A stretch of DNA of 37,261 nt from JANRIC01 sp033765345 (lineage in GTDB: Bacteria > Bacteroidota > Bacteroidia > Cytophagales > Microscillaceae): assembly GCA_033765345.1 (NCBI GenBank), contig JANRIC010000217.1:1-37261 (forward strand). The letters run 5' to 3'. Each line of letters begins with the position of its first letter. Positions within the stretch are counted from its first letter, which is position 1. A model generated the notes under the pieces. It ran no database searches. It saw nothing but the letters and a program-made list of their open reading frames with translations, and was not told the origin of the DNA. A program made the position numbers and the translations under genes. Of the stretch, positions 17,401 through 26,400 are shown in pieces.

Positions 17401-17527
17401 TTTCTTCGCTGAGATTTTCGTGAATGAAAGCATAAATAATTTTCCTTTCAGAGTCACTGATACTGCCATCAATGGTAGCTGATAAAGCTAATAACTGAAT
17501 AATAGATTTAAGTACCGGCTCGCTCAT
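14471..17527 (-). CDS. ABCG-type ABC transporter with N-terminal TerB-like and FHA-like regions
   Basis: This 1018-residue protein combines several parts. Residues 1-130 are TerB-like, with two acidic motifs, IDGSISDSERK (19-29) and VDGAMGEAEIE (94-104), typical of the metal-binding sites in this tellurite-resistance-associated fold. Residues ~160-225 carry GDSNTFLNG and GSSIRNELITPIYYSDVV, reminiscent of an FHA-type domain. The ABC domain follows: Walker A GSSGSGKST (268-276), Gln317, signature ISGGQ (376-380), Walker B MFLDE (397-401), His433. Residues 482-486 hold ICPTC, a possible half metal site. The rest, from ~550, is a membrane domain with several spans interrupted by a long polar section (~750-930). 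As a fused half-transporter it should dimerise in the inner membrane. The cargo is unknown. Confidence 0.88.
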   Translation of the reverse strand: MSEPVLKSIIQLLALSATIDGSISDSERKIIYAFIHENLSEENAQNFISLFNDYTEIAIEGNIEVPNICKRINIELNSKQKIVVLLHLLELVSVDGAMGEAEIEFIDNIVDAFNIDRHEYNIMKAFVTDEEALHLGLNNILVISGQKMNPKIKHIYKRNFSATVGILRIPSLEMYMLKYFAGDSNTFLNGILLKDRHIYTFSNGSSIRNELITPIYYSDVVSHFLEEDQETKIAFEAKHLYYTFPGGKIGLRDINIVEESGRLVGIMGSSGSGKSTLINVLNGNEIPIGGKITINGIDVHDEGEKTNIKGIIGYVPQDDLLIEELTVFQNMYFAAKLCFSNYTEDQIRELVNKTLQNLGLLETADLKVGNVLQKTISGGQRKRLNIGLELLREPAVMFLDEPTSGLSSSDSENIVDLLKELSLKGKLIFVVIHQPSSDIFKMFDRLIILDIGGYQIYYGNPIEAVTYFKTLANLVNPDQGICPTCGNVNPEQIFNIIETKVVDEYGRYTNQRKVSPVQWRKHYEEDMPQFKSRQVDEKPNSTLRLPSRFRQWLIFAKRDMLAKLSNTQYMVISLLEAPLLALILSYIVRYYHIDHALGQDRYVFSDNLNIPAYIFMSIIVALFIGLTVSAEEIIKDAKILKREAFLHLSRTSYLLSKVIILFSFSFIQTFSYVLIGNWILEIHGMYFSYTLILFSTACFANMLGLNISSTFNSVITVYILIPILLIPQLILGGIVVKFDDINPKLASENKVPLISEVMTARWAFEAMMVSQFKDNPFEKKYYEFDKAMAIAEYKRTYLISRLQSKLSYCINNFNSTEISTRDDVDRNINLLSREISKELQVNKAVRFTYINRLNPDLMDLEVAEEVKKYLEALRKYYIRKYNQTNKIKEQIITKLTKTPKQRDQFVALSQKYHNEMVAAMVKKADEPVRIVEINNKLIQKIYPVFQDPLITSNYFDFRTHFYAPRKQFLGFYIDTLIFNALIIWAMTFILYITLYYKIFRESFKVFAMVLSRKKKKMR

Positions 17528-17846
17528 GTAAATTTAACAAGATTAAAACTTGTGTAGTAAGTTTTGACTAAAACACTATATTGAGAGTATTGATGTAAAT
17601 TTATTCTCTTTATTTGTAAAAATAAAAAAGCGTTGATAAAAATTCTACCAACGCTTTTGCTACTTGTGTAATATTTTGTATCGGCTTCTAAACGATTTTC
17701 AGGATTTATACCCAGATTAAAGTGATTTGCCTGATTTTCTTGATTGATTAGCTTGATTATTCATGATTTAAGAGCTAAAATTTCGGAAAACCACTTCGGT
17801 TTGAGTATACTATCTGCATGCTTCGTAAATCCCGAAAAATCCGATC
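17528..17846. other. 319-nt intergenic region
   Basis: The region lies between the start of the TerB-ABCG gene and the end of the lipoprotein gene. The only clear element is the hairpin at 17626-17658. No promoter for the ABCG gene fitting both Bacteroidota boxes was found, and no RNA gene is apparent. Confidence 0.7.
17626..17658 (-). terminator. intrinsic terminator downstream of the lipoprotein gene
   Basis: Perfect 10-bp arms (17626-17635 and 17649-17658, AAAAGCGTTG) enclose a 13-nt loop. On the minus strand the second arm ends in TTTT and is followed by TTATTTTT, as expected for an intrinsic terminator. It lies ~190 nt after the stop of the lipoprotein gene and before the ABCG gene, so it separates the two transcripts. 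Confidence 0.72.
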
Positions 17847-18737
17847 TTAGCCCACAATTTCACTGCGAATTTCTTTGACTTTTTTGGTGATTCCTTGGAT
17901 GGTTTCATTGGTTAAAATCAGGTCTCCGCGGTTTTTCTCGATGAGGTCTTTAATATTTAATTCTTTGTATAGTTTTAGAAGTTCTTCCAGTTGGCTAATC
18001 AATTTATCTACATCTTCTTCTTTTTCAAGACTTTTCAAGGCATTGATCAGGTCTTCAAGAGGCTTGTCTTGTTCGGTAATGAGGCGCACGATGGATAATA
18101 AAACTTCATTTTTGGCTTCTTCGGGCAATAAATCCTTTGGATAAGTCTCTACCAGTTGTGTAGAAACATAAAGCCCTTCCACAAAGCTTCCTGTAAAAAT
18201 CATGGCTGCGATGCTGTTTCGCTCATTGTCTTTGAGGTACTTATCGGATTGTTTCAGTGCCTCATCGATAATTTTAGTCAGGGTATCTATGCTAGAAAGA
18301 TTATTCTCGAAGCGTTCTCTCATTTGAGGATCAAATGCATTGGAAACCCCCAGTTTATCTCCCAAAGTTTTGGTGGCATCGATATAATCCAATGCTTCCT
18401 GCACTTTTTCATACACAGAGACATAACCCACATCGGTAGCAAATACACCTAAATTCAGAGCAGCTTTGTTATTGGTGGTTTTGTATTTTTCTACGCTGCC
18501 AGAGGGATTAGGAAGTTTGGGATTAAATTCTGCACCTGTGGCTTTTAATTGATAGGGCATTTCAGAAGGTTCGGGTACATCCGTCAGCACTTTTTGGAGT
18601 TCTTCCTTTACCTCATTGGCTGCGGCAGTATCTTCTTTTTGATCGGTATTGTTCTCTGTTGTTCCACAGGCATAGATAGTCAAAGCAACAGGAATAATAA
18701 ATAACTTAGATATAAGAGTAAGTGATTTAAAGCTCAT
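17847..18737 (-). CDS. lipoprotein of unknown function
   Basis: The start at MSFKSLTLISKLF gives 296 residues with a signal peptide ending in the lipobox-like sequence IYAC (Cys24). The frame is open to 18809 but an earlier start would place the promoter-like box at 18776 in the coding region. The mature protein has an acidic linker (about 25-45) followed by a mainly helical domain rich in Asp, Glu, Lys and Leu. No family was recognised. It should be attached to the inner or outer membrane and face the periplasm. The gene ends at a likely terminator and stands as a single unit between thyA and the ABCG gene. Confidence 0.72.
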   Translation of the reverse strand: MSFKSLTLISKLFIIPVALTIYACGTTENNTDQKEDTAAANEVKEELQKVLTDVPEPSEMPYQLKATGAEFNPKLPNPSGSVEKYKTTNNKAALNLGVFATDVGYVSVYEKVQEALDYIDATKTLGDKLGVSNAFDPQMRERFENNLSSIDTLTKIIDEALKQSDKYLKDNERNSIAAMIFTGSFVEGLYVSTQLVETYPKDLLPEEAKNEVLLSIVRLITEQDKPLEDLINALKSLEKEEDVDKLISQLEELLKLYKELNIKDLIEKNRGDLILTNETIQGITKKVKEIRSEIVG

Positions 18738-18775
18738 AGTTTGAGATCTTTTTTGTTCAATAATTTTATGACAGA

Positions 18776-18783
18776 CAAACATA
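18776..18783 (-). promoter_or_regulatory. possible -7 box of the lipoprotein gene
   Basis: The minus strand reads TATGTTTG, matching TAnnTTTG exactly, 38 nt before the ATG at 18737. A TTG triplet lies 23 nt upstream of the box, slightly farther than the usual 19-21 nt. Confidence 0.4.
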
Positions 18784-18834
18784 AAAAAATATAATGAATC
18801 AATAAGCAAGAAAATGCAATATTTTTAAGATTTT

Positions 18835-19632
18835 TTATATAGATACAGGTGCTTTGATGGCTGGATATGGTTCATAGTGTAATAATTGGAAATCTTCATA
18901 GCTAAAATCAAAGATATTTTTGACCTTTGGGTTTATCTGCATCACTGGTAAGGAGCGTGGTTCTCTGCTTAATTGTATTTGTGCTTGCTCAATGTGATTG
19001 AGATACAAATGGGTATCTCCGCTTGTCCAGATAAATTCTCCCGGCTTCAAATCACAGACCTGAGCCATCATCAAGGTAAGAAGCCCGTAAGAAGCCATAT
19101 TAAAAGGCACTCCCAAAAACACATCTGAGCTTCTTTGATAAAGCTGGCAGGAAAGTCTCCCTTCGGCTACATAAAATTGGAAAAGCAAATGACAAGGCGG
19201 TAATTTCATTTGTTCAATCTCTCCCACATTCCAGGCACTCACAATCATCCTGCGGGAGTTGGGGTTGGTTTTGATCTGATGCACTACTTGGCTGATCTGA
19301 TCAATCTTTTCGCCTTTGGCATTTTCCCAGCTTCGCCACTGCGAGCCATAGACGGGTCCTAGTTCCCCGTTTTCATCTGCCCATTCATCCCAGATAGTGA
19401 CTTGATTTTCTTTTAAAAATTGAGTATTGGTTTCGCCTCTCAGAAACCACAAAAGTTCGTATATAATAGATTTAAGGTGTACTTTTTTGGTGGTAAGTAG
19501 GGGAAACCCTTGACTCAAATCGCAACGAATTTGATAGCCAAAAAGACTTAAAGTACCCGTACCAGTACGATCGCCTTTTTGTACGCCTTTTTCTAAAATA
19601 TCTCTCAGTAGTTGTAGATATTGTTGTTCCAT
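18835..19632 (-). CDS. thyA: thymidylate synthase
   Basis: Starting at MEQQYLQLLRDIL gives 265 residues, close to the 264 of E. coli ThyA; in-frame ATGs at 19635 and 19644 are possible but less fitting. The enzyme methylates dUMP to dTMP using methylenetetrahydrofolate. Signature parts include DRTGTGTLSLFG (21-32), the dUMP-binding RRMIVSAWN (127-135) and the catalytic Cys147 in LPPCHLLFQF. The C-terminus APVSI has the usual form, in which the last residues close the active site. Its partner folate reductase gene is not in the window. A pair of 9-bp direct repeats (AGTCCATAG) lies immediately upstream. Confidence 0.96.
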   Translation of the reverse strand: MEQQYLQLLRDILEKGVQKGDRTGTGTLSLFGYQIRCDLSQGFPLLTTKKVHLKSIIYELLWFLRGETNTQFLKENQVTIWDEWADENGELGPVYGSQWRSWENAKGEKIDQISQVVHQIKTNPNSRRMIVSAWNVGEIEQMKLPPCHLLFQFYVAEGRLSCQLYQRSSDVFLGVPFNMASYGLLTLMMAQVCDLKPGEFIWTSGDTHLYLNHIEQAQIQLSREPRSLPVMQINPKVKNIFDFSYEDFQLLHYEPYPAIKAPVSI

Positions 19633-19637
19633 CATAC

Positions 19638-19660
19638 AGTCCATAGTTTATAGTCCATAG
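19638..19660. repeat. 9-bp direct repeats upstream of thyA
   Basis: AGTCCATAG occurs at 19638-19646 and again at 19652-19660, a 14-nt period, and overlaps the region just before the thyA start. The sequence resembles TAGTCCGTAG in the tandem array at 26569-26652, which suggests one family of simple intergenic repeats. Confidence 0.5.
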
Positions 19661-19707
19661 CTAAAATTTAGGCATTGTGACCAAAATCTTACCTTACTCC
19701 TAATCGC

Positions 19708-20637
19708 TTAACCAAGTAAAGGATTAAAAATCTCGGCAATCATACAACGGGCACTTCCTCCGCCGTTATTTTCAATAGTTTCTAGGGGGATACACACAAT
19801 TTTAGCATAATTTTCTATCTGTGTTATTTGCTCCTCATCCAATGAATGAAAAGCTCTTTCAGACATAACCAGAAGCTTGTCGCCGTTTTGGTTCTCGAGT
19901 TCCAGCATATTTCCCGCAAAATTATTCATCTGCTCGAAAGTAATCGCTATAATTTCCTTATCGGTTTCTTCAAGTGCATCAATGACTTCGTGTCTTTCCT
20001 CAATATCCGGGATGGCATCCAGGCAAATGACAGCATAGGCTTCGCCTACATTCATCAGTACATTGGTATGATAAATATCTTTGCCGTTTTCGTCTACCGC
20101 TTTAAACTTAAGCACCTTGTATCCAAGTTCTTTGCCGATCAAGTCAAGTAGCGTTTCATCGGTTCGCTTAGAATAACACGCATATACGATTTGATTTGCT
20201 CGGTCAAAAATCATACTGCCAGTACTCTCCAAATATTTTTCCTGGGCTTCATAAGCACTTAAATCTTTGATGGATTCTATTTGAAATGTACTTTTAAGGC
20301 TTTCTACCAAATCCGGTCGTCTTTCATATCGGCGATTGGGGGCGTACATTGGATAAAGAAACACACGTCCATCTTCGTGAAAAGAGACCCAGTTGTTGGG
20401 AAAAATAGCATCCGGTTTTTGAGGTTCTTCACTATCTTCCATCACCCGGACGTGTACGCCTTCGGCTTGCAGGATGCGTACCATTTCTTCAAATTCGGCG
20501 AGTGCCAGTTTTTGTTTTTCTGTGGGGTCTGTATCCTTCTGGGTAGAGTCCTGAAAGGCATTATCAGCCGTCAATGGATTAAAACCGAAGTGCTTCGGCC
20601 TGATCATCATAATATGAGAAGCAGTTGCTTTTGCCAT
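19708..20637 (-). CDS. ctlX: CtlX-like citrulline/arginine-related hydrolase (amidinotransferase fold)
   Basis: This 309-residue protein belongs to the pentein family, whose members attack guanidino or ureido groups through a Cys residue. It has DAIFPNNWVSF (76-86), Glu137 in LESTGSMIFD, the catalytic His190 in IYHTNV and the nucleophile Cys298 in GGGSARCMIAE. This set of motifs corresponds to the proteins named citrulline-utilisation hydrolase CtlX in Bacteroidota and Francisella. It is shorter than arginine deiminase and lacks that enzyme's inserted helical region. It is cytoplasmic with no signal peptide. Dimethylarginine hydrolase is the main alternative. No other arginine gene lies nearby. 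Confidence 0.82.
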   Translation of the reverse strand: MAKATASHIMMIRPKHFGFNPLTADNAFQDSTQKDTDPTEKQKLALAEFEEMVRILQAEGVHVRVMEDSEEPQKPDAIFPNNWVSFHEDGRVFLYPMYAPNRRYERRPDLVESLKSTFQIESIKDLSAYEAQEKYLESTGSMIFDRANQIVYACYSKRTDETLLDLIGKELGYKVLKFKAVDENGKDIYHTNVLMNVGEAYAVICLDAIPDIEERHEVIDALEETDKEIIAITFEQMNNFAGNMLELENQNGDKLLVMSERAFHSLDEEQITQIENYAKIVCIPLETIENNGGGSARCMIAEIFNPLLG

Positions 20638-20662
20638 AAGAGTTTTTGGATAAAGTTCGCTT

Positions 20663-20670
20663 CAAAATTA
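20663..20670 (-). promoter_or_regulatory. possible -7 box of ctlX
   Basis: The minus strand reads TAATTTTG, matching TAnnTTTG, 25 nt before the ATG at 20637. Only a weak TTTA lies near the expected upstream position. Confidence 0.33.
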
Positions 20671-20711
20671 GGGTATTTTGCACAGACTTTAGTAAAGATT
20701 TTTGGTTATTT

Positions 20712-20751
20712 ATGATTTTACTTGAAGATCAACCTATCCAAACGATGAGGT
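20712..20751 (+). repeat. dispersed ~40-bp repeat, copy 2
   Basis: It matches 6995-7034 at 34 of 40 positions in the same orientation and lies between ctlX and the FtsX-type permease gene. Unlike copy 1 it is not followed by a palindrome. Confidence 0.6.
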
Positions 20752-20844
20752 GTAAAATTTGAAGATGCGATGCTTAGATTCCCCAGAAGGAAGCAATGCG
20801 TTTTTAAGCCCTTCCTTTGACATTCAGGTGCCAATCCTCAGTGG

Positions 20845-23295
20845 TCATTCATTCCTCAAGACATCTACCGGATTGGCGGAGGCTGCCTTGAAAGAATGCC
20901 AGGCAATCGTCAGGAAAGCAATCGTACAGGCCAAAGTACCTGCCAGGGCAAATATCCACCAGGGAATCTCAGTTTTGTAGGCAAAATCCTGTAGCCATTG
21001 ATTGGAAAAATACCAGGCAAAAGGAATCGCAATCACCAAGGCAATCACTACCAGGCGCATAAAATCTCGGGTGATGAGTGTGACAATATTTTGCATCGAG
21101 GCACCCATTACCTTGCGAATGCCGATCTCCTTGGTACGCTGCTCGACGGTAAAAGCCGCCAGTCCGAAAAGCCCCAAACACGCAATCAGAATCGCCAGGG
21201 AAGAAGCAATTGTAAAAATTCTTCCGTATTGGATTTCTGTCTGATACTGCTTGTTGTAGCGTTCATCCATAAAAAAATATTCATACGGATTACCGGGAAA
21301 ACTCGCCTCGTACAACTTACCCAGTTCGGTGATTTTGTTTTGTATGTCTTTGGTTTGAATTCTGAGCGAATAAAAGCGGTTGTTGATTTGTGGCACAAAA
21401 ATCATTGCTTCAATTTTACTTTGGAGAGCCTGATGGTGATAATCTTTGAGTACTCCGGTGATTTTGTAGTTTTTGCCCCACCATTGAATAGGCTGATGGA
21501 TGGCAGATTCAGGAGAATCGAAACCCAGCAATTGGCAGGCTTTTTCATTAATGATCAGCTTTTCTACGTTTGCCCAGGATTTGTTGCAATCTTCGGCGCG
21601 GAAATTTTGGCCGGCTGCCAGTGTGATTTGGTATGTATCCAGGTATCGATGATCGATGATGTTGATGGCATAACTTTTATTGGCATCCTCTTTTGAGGCA
21701 TTGAGCCGGGTAATGCCCGATGTATTGAAATTATACCATTTCGAGGGTACAGAACCTGACAAAGAGAATTTCTCGATATAAGACAATTGAGCCAATTTAT
21801 CGGAAAAAATCTGTTTTTTATTGGATTTGCTCGGATCATCGAGGCTTACTTCGGGTCCTACAATCACCAGCACCTGCTCGGGATTCATCCCTAGTCGGGT
21901 ATTTTGCATATAGTTGAGTTGTTTAAAAACTATCAAAGTAGAAGCAATCAGAGCAATGGACACGCTAAATTGAAATACGACCAAGACTTTTCTCAGCATC
22001 AAACCCTTGCCAGAACGCGTAAAAACGCCTTTGAGAATTTTGACGGGTTGAAAAGCCGAAAGCGTAAAAGCGGTATATGCGCCTGAAGTCAAAGTACCTA
22101 CCAACAAAAAAGCCGCTCCCCACAACCAAAAGCCATCCTGTGTCAGGACATCAAGTGCCAGGGGTTTATCTACGATTCTATTATAGGTTTTCTGGAAAAT
22201 TTCCATTAAAACAAAAGCCAGTAGCAGCCCAATCAGATTAAGCAGACAAGATTCGCCCATAAACTGTGCGATCAATTGCCCTCGACGCGCTCCGATTACT
22301 TTCCGAATGCCTACTTCTTTGGCTCTTTTAAGGGAAAGTGCCGTAGAGAGATTGATGTAGTTCAGCCAAGCGATACTTAAAATCAAAATACCCACAATGC
22401 CTATCAGATACACAAAAGCAAGACTTCCAGCACTTAGATAGCGGTCATTGAGTGACTGCCCCAAATGAATACTGCCAAAAGGCTGAAGAAGGATCGTTTC
22501 CTGAGATTCGGGTTTGAGTTCTTTTTTCAATCGGTTAATTTTTTGTTCCAAAGCCTGATAATCTGTTTTCTCATTTACTAAAAAATACGTGGCCAAAAAA
22601 CCAGAATCAAAAGAGTTGAGGTTTGCCCAGTCGTTTCCGTTGAGGTTGGCAGGATTGCCCAGGGTTTGGATCGAGAGTAGAATCTCCAGTTGCAGGTCTG
22701 AGTTTTTTGGGAAATCCTCAAAAACGGCAGCAATCGTATAATGGGTTTCGCCGAATTGGTTGAATAAAGTAATTGTTTTACCGAGTGCTTCTTGCCGACC
22801 GAAGAATTTTTGACTGTAAGTGCTTGAAATAGCCACCTGATTAGGTTTGCTCAAATCGCTTGGATTGCCCTTGATCAACGGAAAATCAAATAATTGAAAA
22901 AAAGAAGCGTCTACATAAGCCATGTTGCTTTCGCGGAAAGAGCTGATTTCGCTTTTATTATTGGGGTTGATGTGGGTGATTGTTCCTCCACCCAGCCCTG
23001 TCGTAATGCGGCAGTAATTCTTTATCTCACTGAATTTTTCCTTGATCAGAGGTGCCAAACCAGGCGGGGTATAATCATAATTCGTCAGAGAGCCGTTAAT
23101 TTCAGCTTCAAGAAGCACTTTATAGATTTGAGGCGATTGTCGGTGCATACGATTGTAGCTGTACTCGTAGCTAATGTACTCAAGGATAAATACAAAAGCC
23201 GCAATCCCAAGAGCCAGTCCAATCAGATTGATCAACGAAAAGATGCGGTTACGCCAGAGATTCCGCCAGGCAATTTTGAAGTAATTTTTCAGCAT
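20845..23295 (-). CDS. FtsX/MacB-type ABC transporter permease
   Basis: This 816-residue inner-membrane protein has the layout of the long Bacteroidota FtsX-like permeases: an N-terminal membrane anchor after MLKNYFKIAWRNLWRNR, a periplasmic domain (~45-285), a group of four spans (~285-450), a second periplasmic domain (~455-680) and a final FtsX group of three or four spans. Both FtsX parts carry the typical cytoplasmic motif KEVGIRKVIGARRGQL and KEIGIRKVMGASMQNIV. In this family such proteins move lipoproteins, peptides or signals mechanically rather than importing solutes. No ATPase gene is adjacent, so it must use one from elsewhere. The substrate is unknown. It lies ~140 nt upstream of the AsmA-like gene's stop codon and reads in the same direction. 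Confidence 0.9.
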   Translation of the reverse strand: MLKNYFKIAWRNLWRNRIFSLINLIGLALGIAAFVFILEYISYEYSYNRMHRQSPQIYKVLLEAEINGSLTNYDYTPPGLAPLIKEKFSEIKNYCRITTGLGGGTITHINPNNKSEISSFRESNMAYVDASFFQLFDFPLIKGNPSDLSKPNQVAISSTYSQKFFGRQEALGKTITLFNQFGETHYTIAAVFEDFPKNSDLQLEILLSIQTLGNPANLNGNDWANLNSFDSGFLATYFLVNEKTDYQALEQKINRLKKELKPESQETILLQPFGSIHLGQSLNDRYLSAGSLAFVYLIGIVGILILSIAWLNYINLSTALSLKRAKEVGIRKVIGARRGQLIAQFMGESCLLNLIGLLLAFVLMEIFQKTYNRIVDKPLALDVLTQDGFWLWGAAFLLVGTLTSGAYTAFTLSAFQPVKILKGVFTRSGKGLMLRKVLVVFQFSVSIALIASTLIVFKQLNYMQNTRLGMNPEQVLVIVGPEVSLDDPSKSNKKQIFSDKLAQLSYIEKFSLSGSVPSKWYNFNTSGITRLNASKEDANKSYAINIIDHRYLDTYQITLAAGQNFRAEDCNKSWANVEKLIINEKACQLLGFDSPESAIHQPIQWWGKNYKITGVLKDYHHQALQSKIEAMIFVPQINNRFYSLRIQTKDIQNKITELGKLYEASFPGNPYEYFFMDERYNKQYQTEIQYGRIFTIASSLAILIACLGLFGLAAFTVEQRTKEIGIRKVMGASMQNIVTLITRDFMRLVVIALVIAIPFAWYFSNQWLQDFAYKTEIPWWIFALAGTLACTIAFLTIAWHSFKAASANPVDVLRNE

Positions 23296-23438
23296 ACAGT
23301 TTTTTGTTTTAATGACAGAAGGAGTGGTTCAAAGTCTATGCCTTTTAGCAAATCACTGATTTTCAGTTGTTTTTCAAAAAAGGCCTGATGGAATTTGTCC
23401 GTTTTTTGAAGAGGAAGTGTACGGTGGCGGGCAGAGAT

Positions 23439-26400
23439 TTAATACTCTTCTCGCATTTTATCGGCAATGATTTGGGCATCCTGAAGGGTTTTTTCAGCTT
23501 TCTTTTCGGCTTGTTGGATTACGAGTTCAGCTTTTCGGTAAGCCAATTTTTTCTTGTTTTCGGCGACTTTTTCGGCCAGATTTCGTGCCAGATTTCTTTT
23601 TTGAGCGGCTTCCTGAACTTCTACTTTTTCGGTACTGTCGGCTTGTACTCTGATCTGGTTGGCTTCTTTGCGGGCGTCGGCTCTGATTTGTTCGGCTTTT
23701 AGCTTGGCATCGGCAAGTACTTCTTCGGGAGTTTTGTTGAGATAGCTCATATTTTCCTTCATTTTCTCTCGACGGTCGGCCATTTTGTCATCTATTTTTT
23801 GTTTAAGTTTTTCATTTTTGATCATTTCTTCGCCGTCTTTTCGGAGGGGAGTTACTTTTGAATCGGGATAAGTACCCGTAAGGGCAAAGTCCAGGGTCAT
23901 TTCCTTGACTCCAATCAGCTTTTGTCTGGTAAGTGCGGCGATAGCCACTTCGGCTACGGGACTGATTTTGTTTTTAGGGATCACCATTTGTATTTTTAAA
24001 TCCAGTAGGCCTTCCAGGCTGTTTTTTCCACTCATATTGATTTGATACTCATTGAGTAAAAAGCTACAAGGCTGATAATACACGTATCCGTCTCTGATTT
24101 CGGCGTTCATGTCGAGGTTTTTAAGTTGCATTTCGTCGGTATCGTCCAGTTTTATAAATTTATTCATGTTTTGGGCTACACTGAATCGTTTCATGCGTGC
24201 TTCTGGAATTTGGATATTGATTTTCCCTTGCATATTCTTGTCGTAGAGGGGCACCATATCCGCACCCAGGTTTCCGGCAAGTTTTACAGAAGAAGAATAA
24301 GTGCCTTGAATATTTTGCTTGAGATTATTTTTTTTGTCTACAAAAGCCTGGTGTGCTTCGGCAATAGACAGGTTTTGAATCTGAACGTCTACTTCGTAGT
24401 GAGGTCTTAGCAAATCAGCCGGATCATACAAGCCACTCATCACAAAATTGCCACCCAGGGTATTAAAATTCAGACCTTGCATACGCAATTGCCCGTTTTG
24501 GAGTAAGAGCGTACCTTTGACATTCTCTAGTTTTGCTTGTGGGTAGAGCAATTCCTGAACCTCGGTACGGAGGGTAAAATCTACATTTTGTGGCAGAGCT
24601 AGGGCACTGCGGCTTGTTTGGGAGTTGTTGGGTTTGATCCATTCGTTGATGTCTACCCGGTTTGAACGGATGGTTAGGTTACCCGCAAGAAGCTCTTGGT
24701 GAAAGATATAGGCCAGGTAATGCGTTAGTTCGCCTTCGGCTCTAAAATCACTTTTGCCGAAGAAACCGTTCATTTTTTCCAGTGCAATTTTCTCAGGGCT
24801 GAAGGCAGCATTTGCTTCTTTGATTTGGATGCCTTGGGGCAATCGTTGACTCTCGATGTATTGAAAATCTTTCAATTGTACGTTGCCAGAGGTAGGGATT
24901 TGCTCATATTGCTGCTTCTCGATGGCGGAAAGTTTGCCAGAGCTTTGGATATTTCCGGTGATTTTGCCTGCCAGAGTGGTATTGGGGATAGGAAAAATCC
25001 GGTTGATTTTTTGCAGATCGAGGCTTCCTTTAGCTTCAAGCTCGTAGCGGAGATCGTCCAAATTTTCCAAAATGGCGGTTGCCTCAAGAGGCTCGCCATC
25101 GAGCTGCATTTGTAATTTGTAGATCCGTATTTTGGTATCGGCGTATTTGCCTGTAGGGTTTTTGAGTTCGGCTTGGAGGTTGATCTTCTCGAGTGGTTTG
25201 GGGTATTGGGTAGATTGAGCAAAGCCATTGACTAGTTTTGTATTTACCTGAATTACAGGAATTTGCGTATTTGTGTATACTCCTTTGGCTTCGGCTTTGA
25301 GGTCAAAAATGCCTTTGAGTTTGAGGTCTTGGATAGGAAAAACCTTGTTTAGATCTTCTAAGTTGAGCTTTGCGGAGGCTTCGGCATTGATTTTTCCACC
25401 GTAGAGCTTCTCGATGTCGGCTTGGGCATCGAGGAAGTTTTTACCTAGGTCGGCGTGAAGGCGGTCAAGTTTTAGGGCTGTGTGCTCGATGTTTCCGTCA
25501 GGGCAATCGGCTTTGAGGGAGAGTTGCACATTGGAGACCGTCTCGGGCAAGCTGGGATATTGGAACAGTCCGTCTTTTACTTGTAGATCAAGGTGGAAAG
25601 CAGGGGTCGTATTGGTGCTAAGTGTTCCCTTAGTCCATCCTTCAAAGCTCATTTTTCCCTGAGTTTTGAGCTTCTCAAAAGAATCGGTATACATCCCAGG
25701 CACCAGAGAAAGGATATTTTTGAATTCGCTTTCTTCACTTTGATAGCTCAAATCCATTTGTAAAGCATCTTTAAGGATTTGCCAATGCCCCATTACGCTG
25801 CATTGAAAGTCATTGATTCGAGTACTGTTTTTTAAAATAGTAAATTGTTGTTTTGCTTGATCGACATTCAAATCCAGCCTCAAATCCAGGGATTGATCTT
25901 TAAAATAATCGCTTCCAGCTACACGGAGTGCGTATTTTTCTACACTTGTTTGGGTGTAGAAATCCGCTATTTTACTTTTAAAATCGCCTTTTCCTCGGTG
26001 AGAGAGATTTTCCATTTTCAAGAAGTGTTTTTCTTTCTGATCTTCATAAAGCAGGAAGCCGTTTTTGATTTGCCAGCGACGGATGTTTACTTCCATTTTT
26101 TGGCGTTTGGGAGTTTGGGCGGGTTGCGGTTTTAGAATATCCCAGTTGGCTCGTCCGTTTTTCAGGACTTTGGCAAGAATGCGGGGCGAATCCAGATAAA
26201 AGCCCTTGATTTGCATACCAGAGCCAAAAAGTGCGCTCCAGAGATCAAAGCTAAAACTAATTTTTTTGACCGAAAACAAGGTGTCGCCTTCAAAAAATCC
26301 TTTTCCAACCACGCTCAAATTTCGCTGAGAAACGCTCATATTGGGGAAATGCGTGAAAAAGCTGAGAGAAAGGCGGTTTTTGTCAAAATTTACGGTGGCA

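Noticed and set aside
20998..21696. 232-codon plus-strand frame opposite the FtsX-type permease
   Set aside because: The minus-strand frame has clear FtsX motifs in the same region, and the plus-strand product shows no domain or signal.
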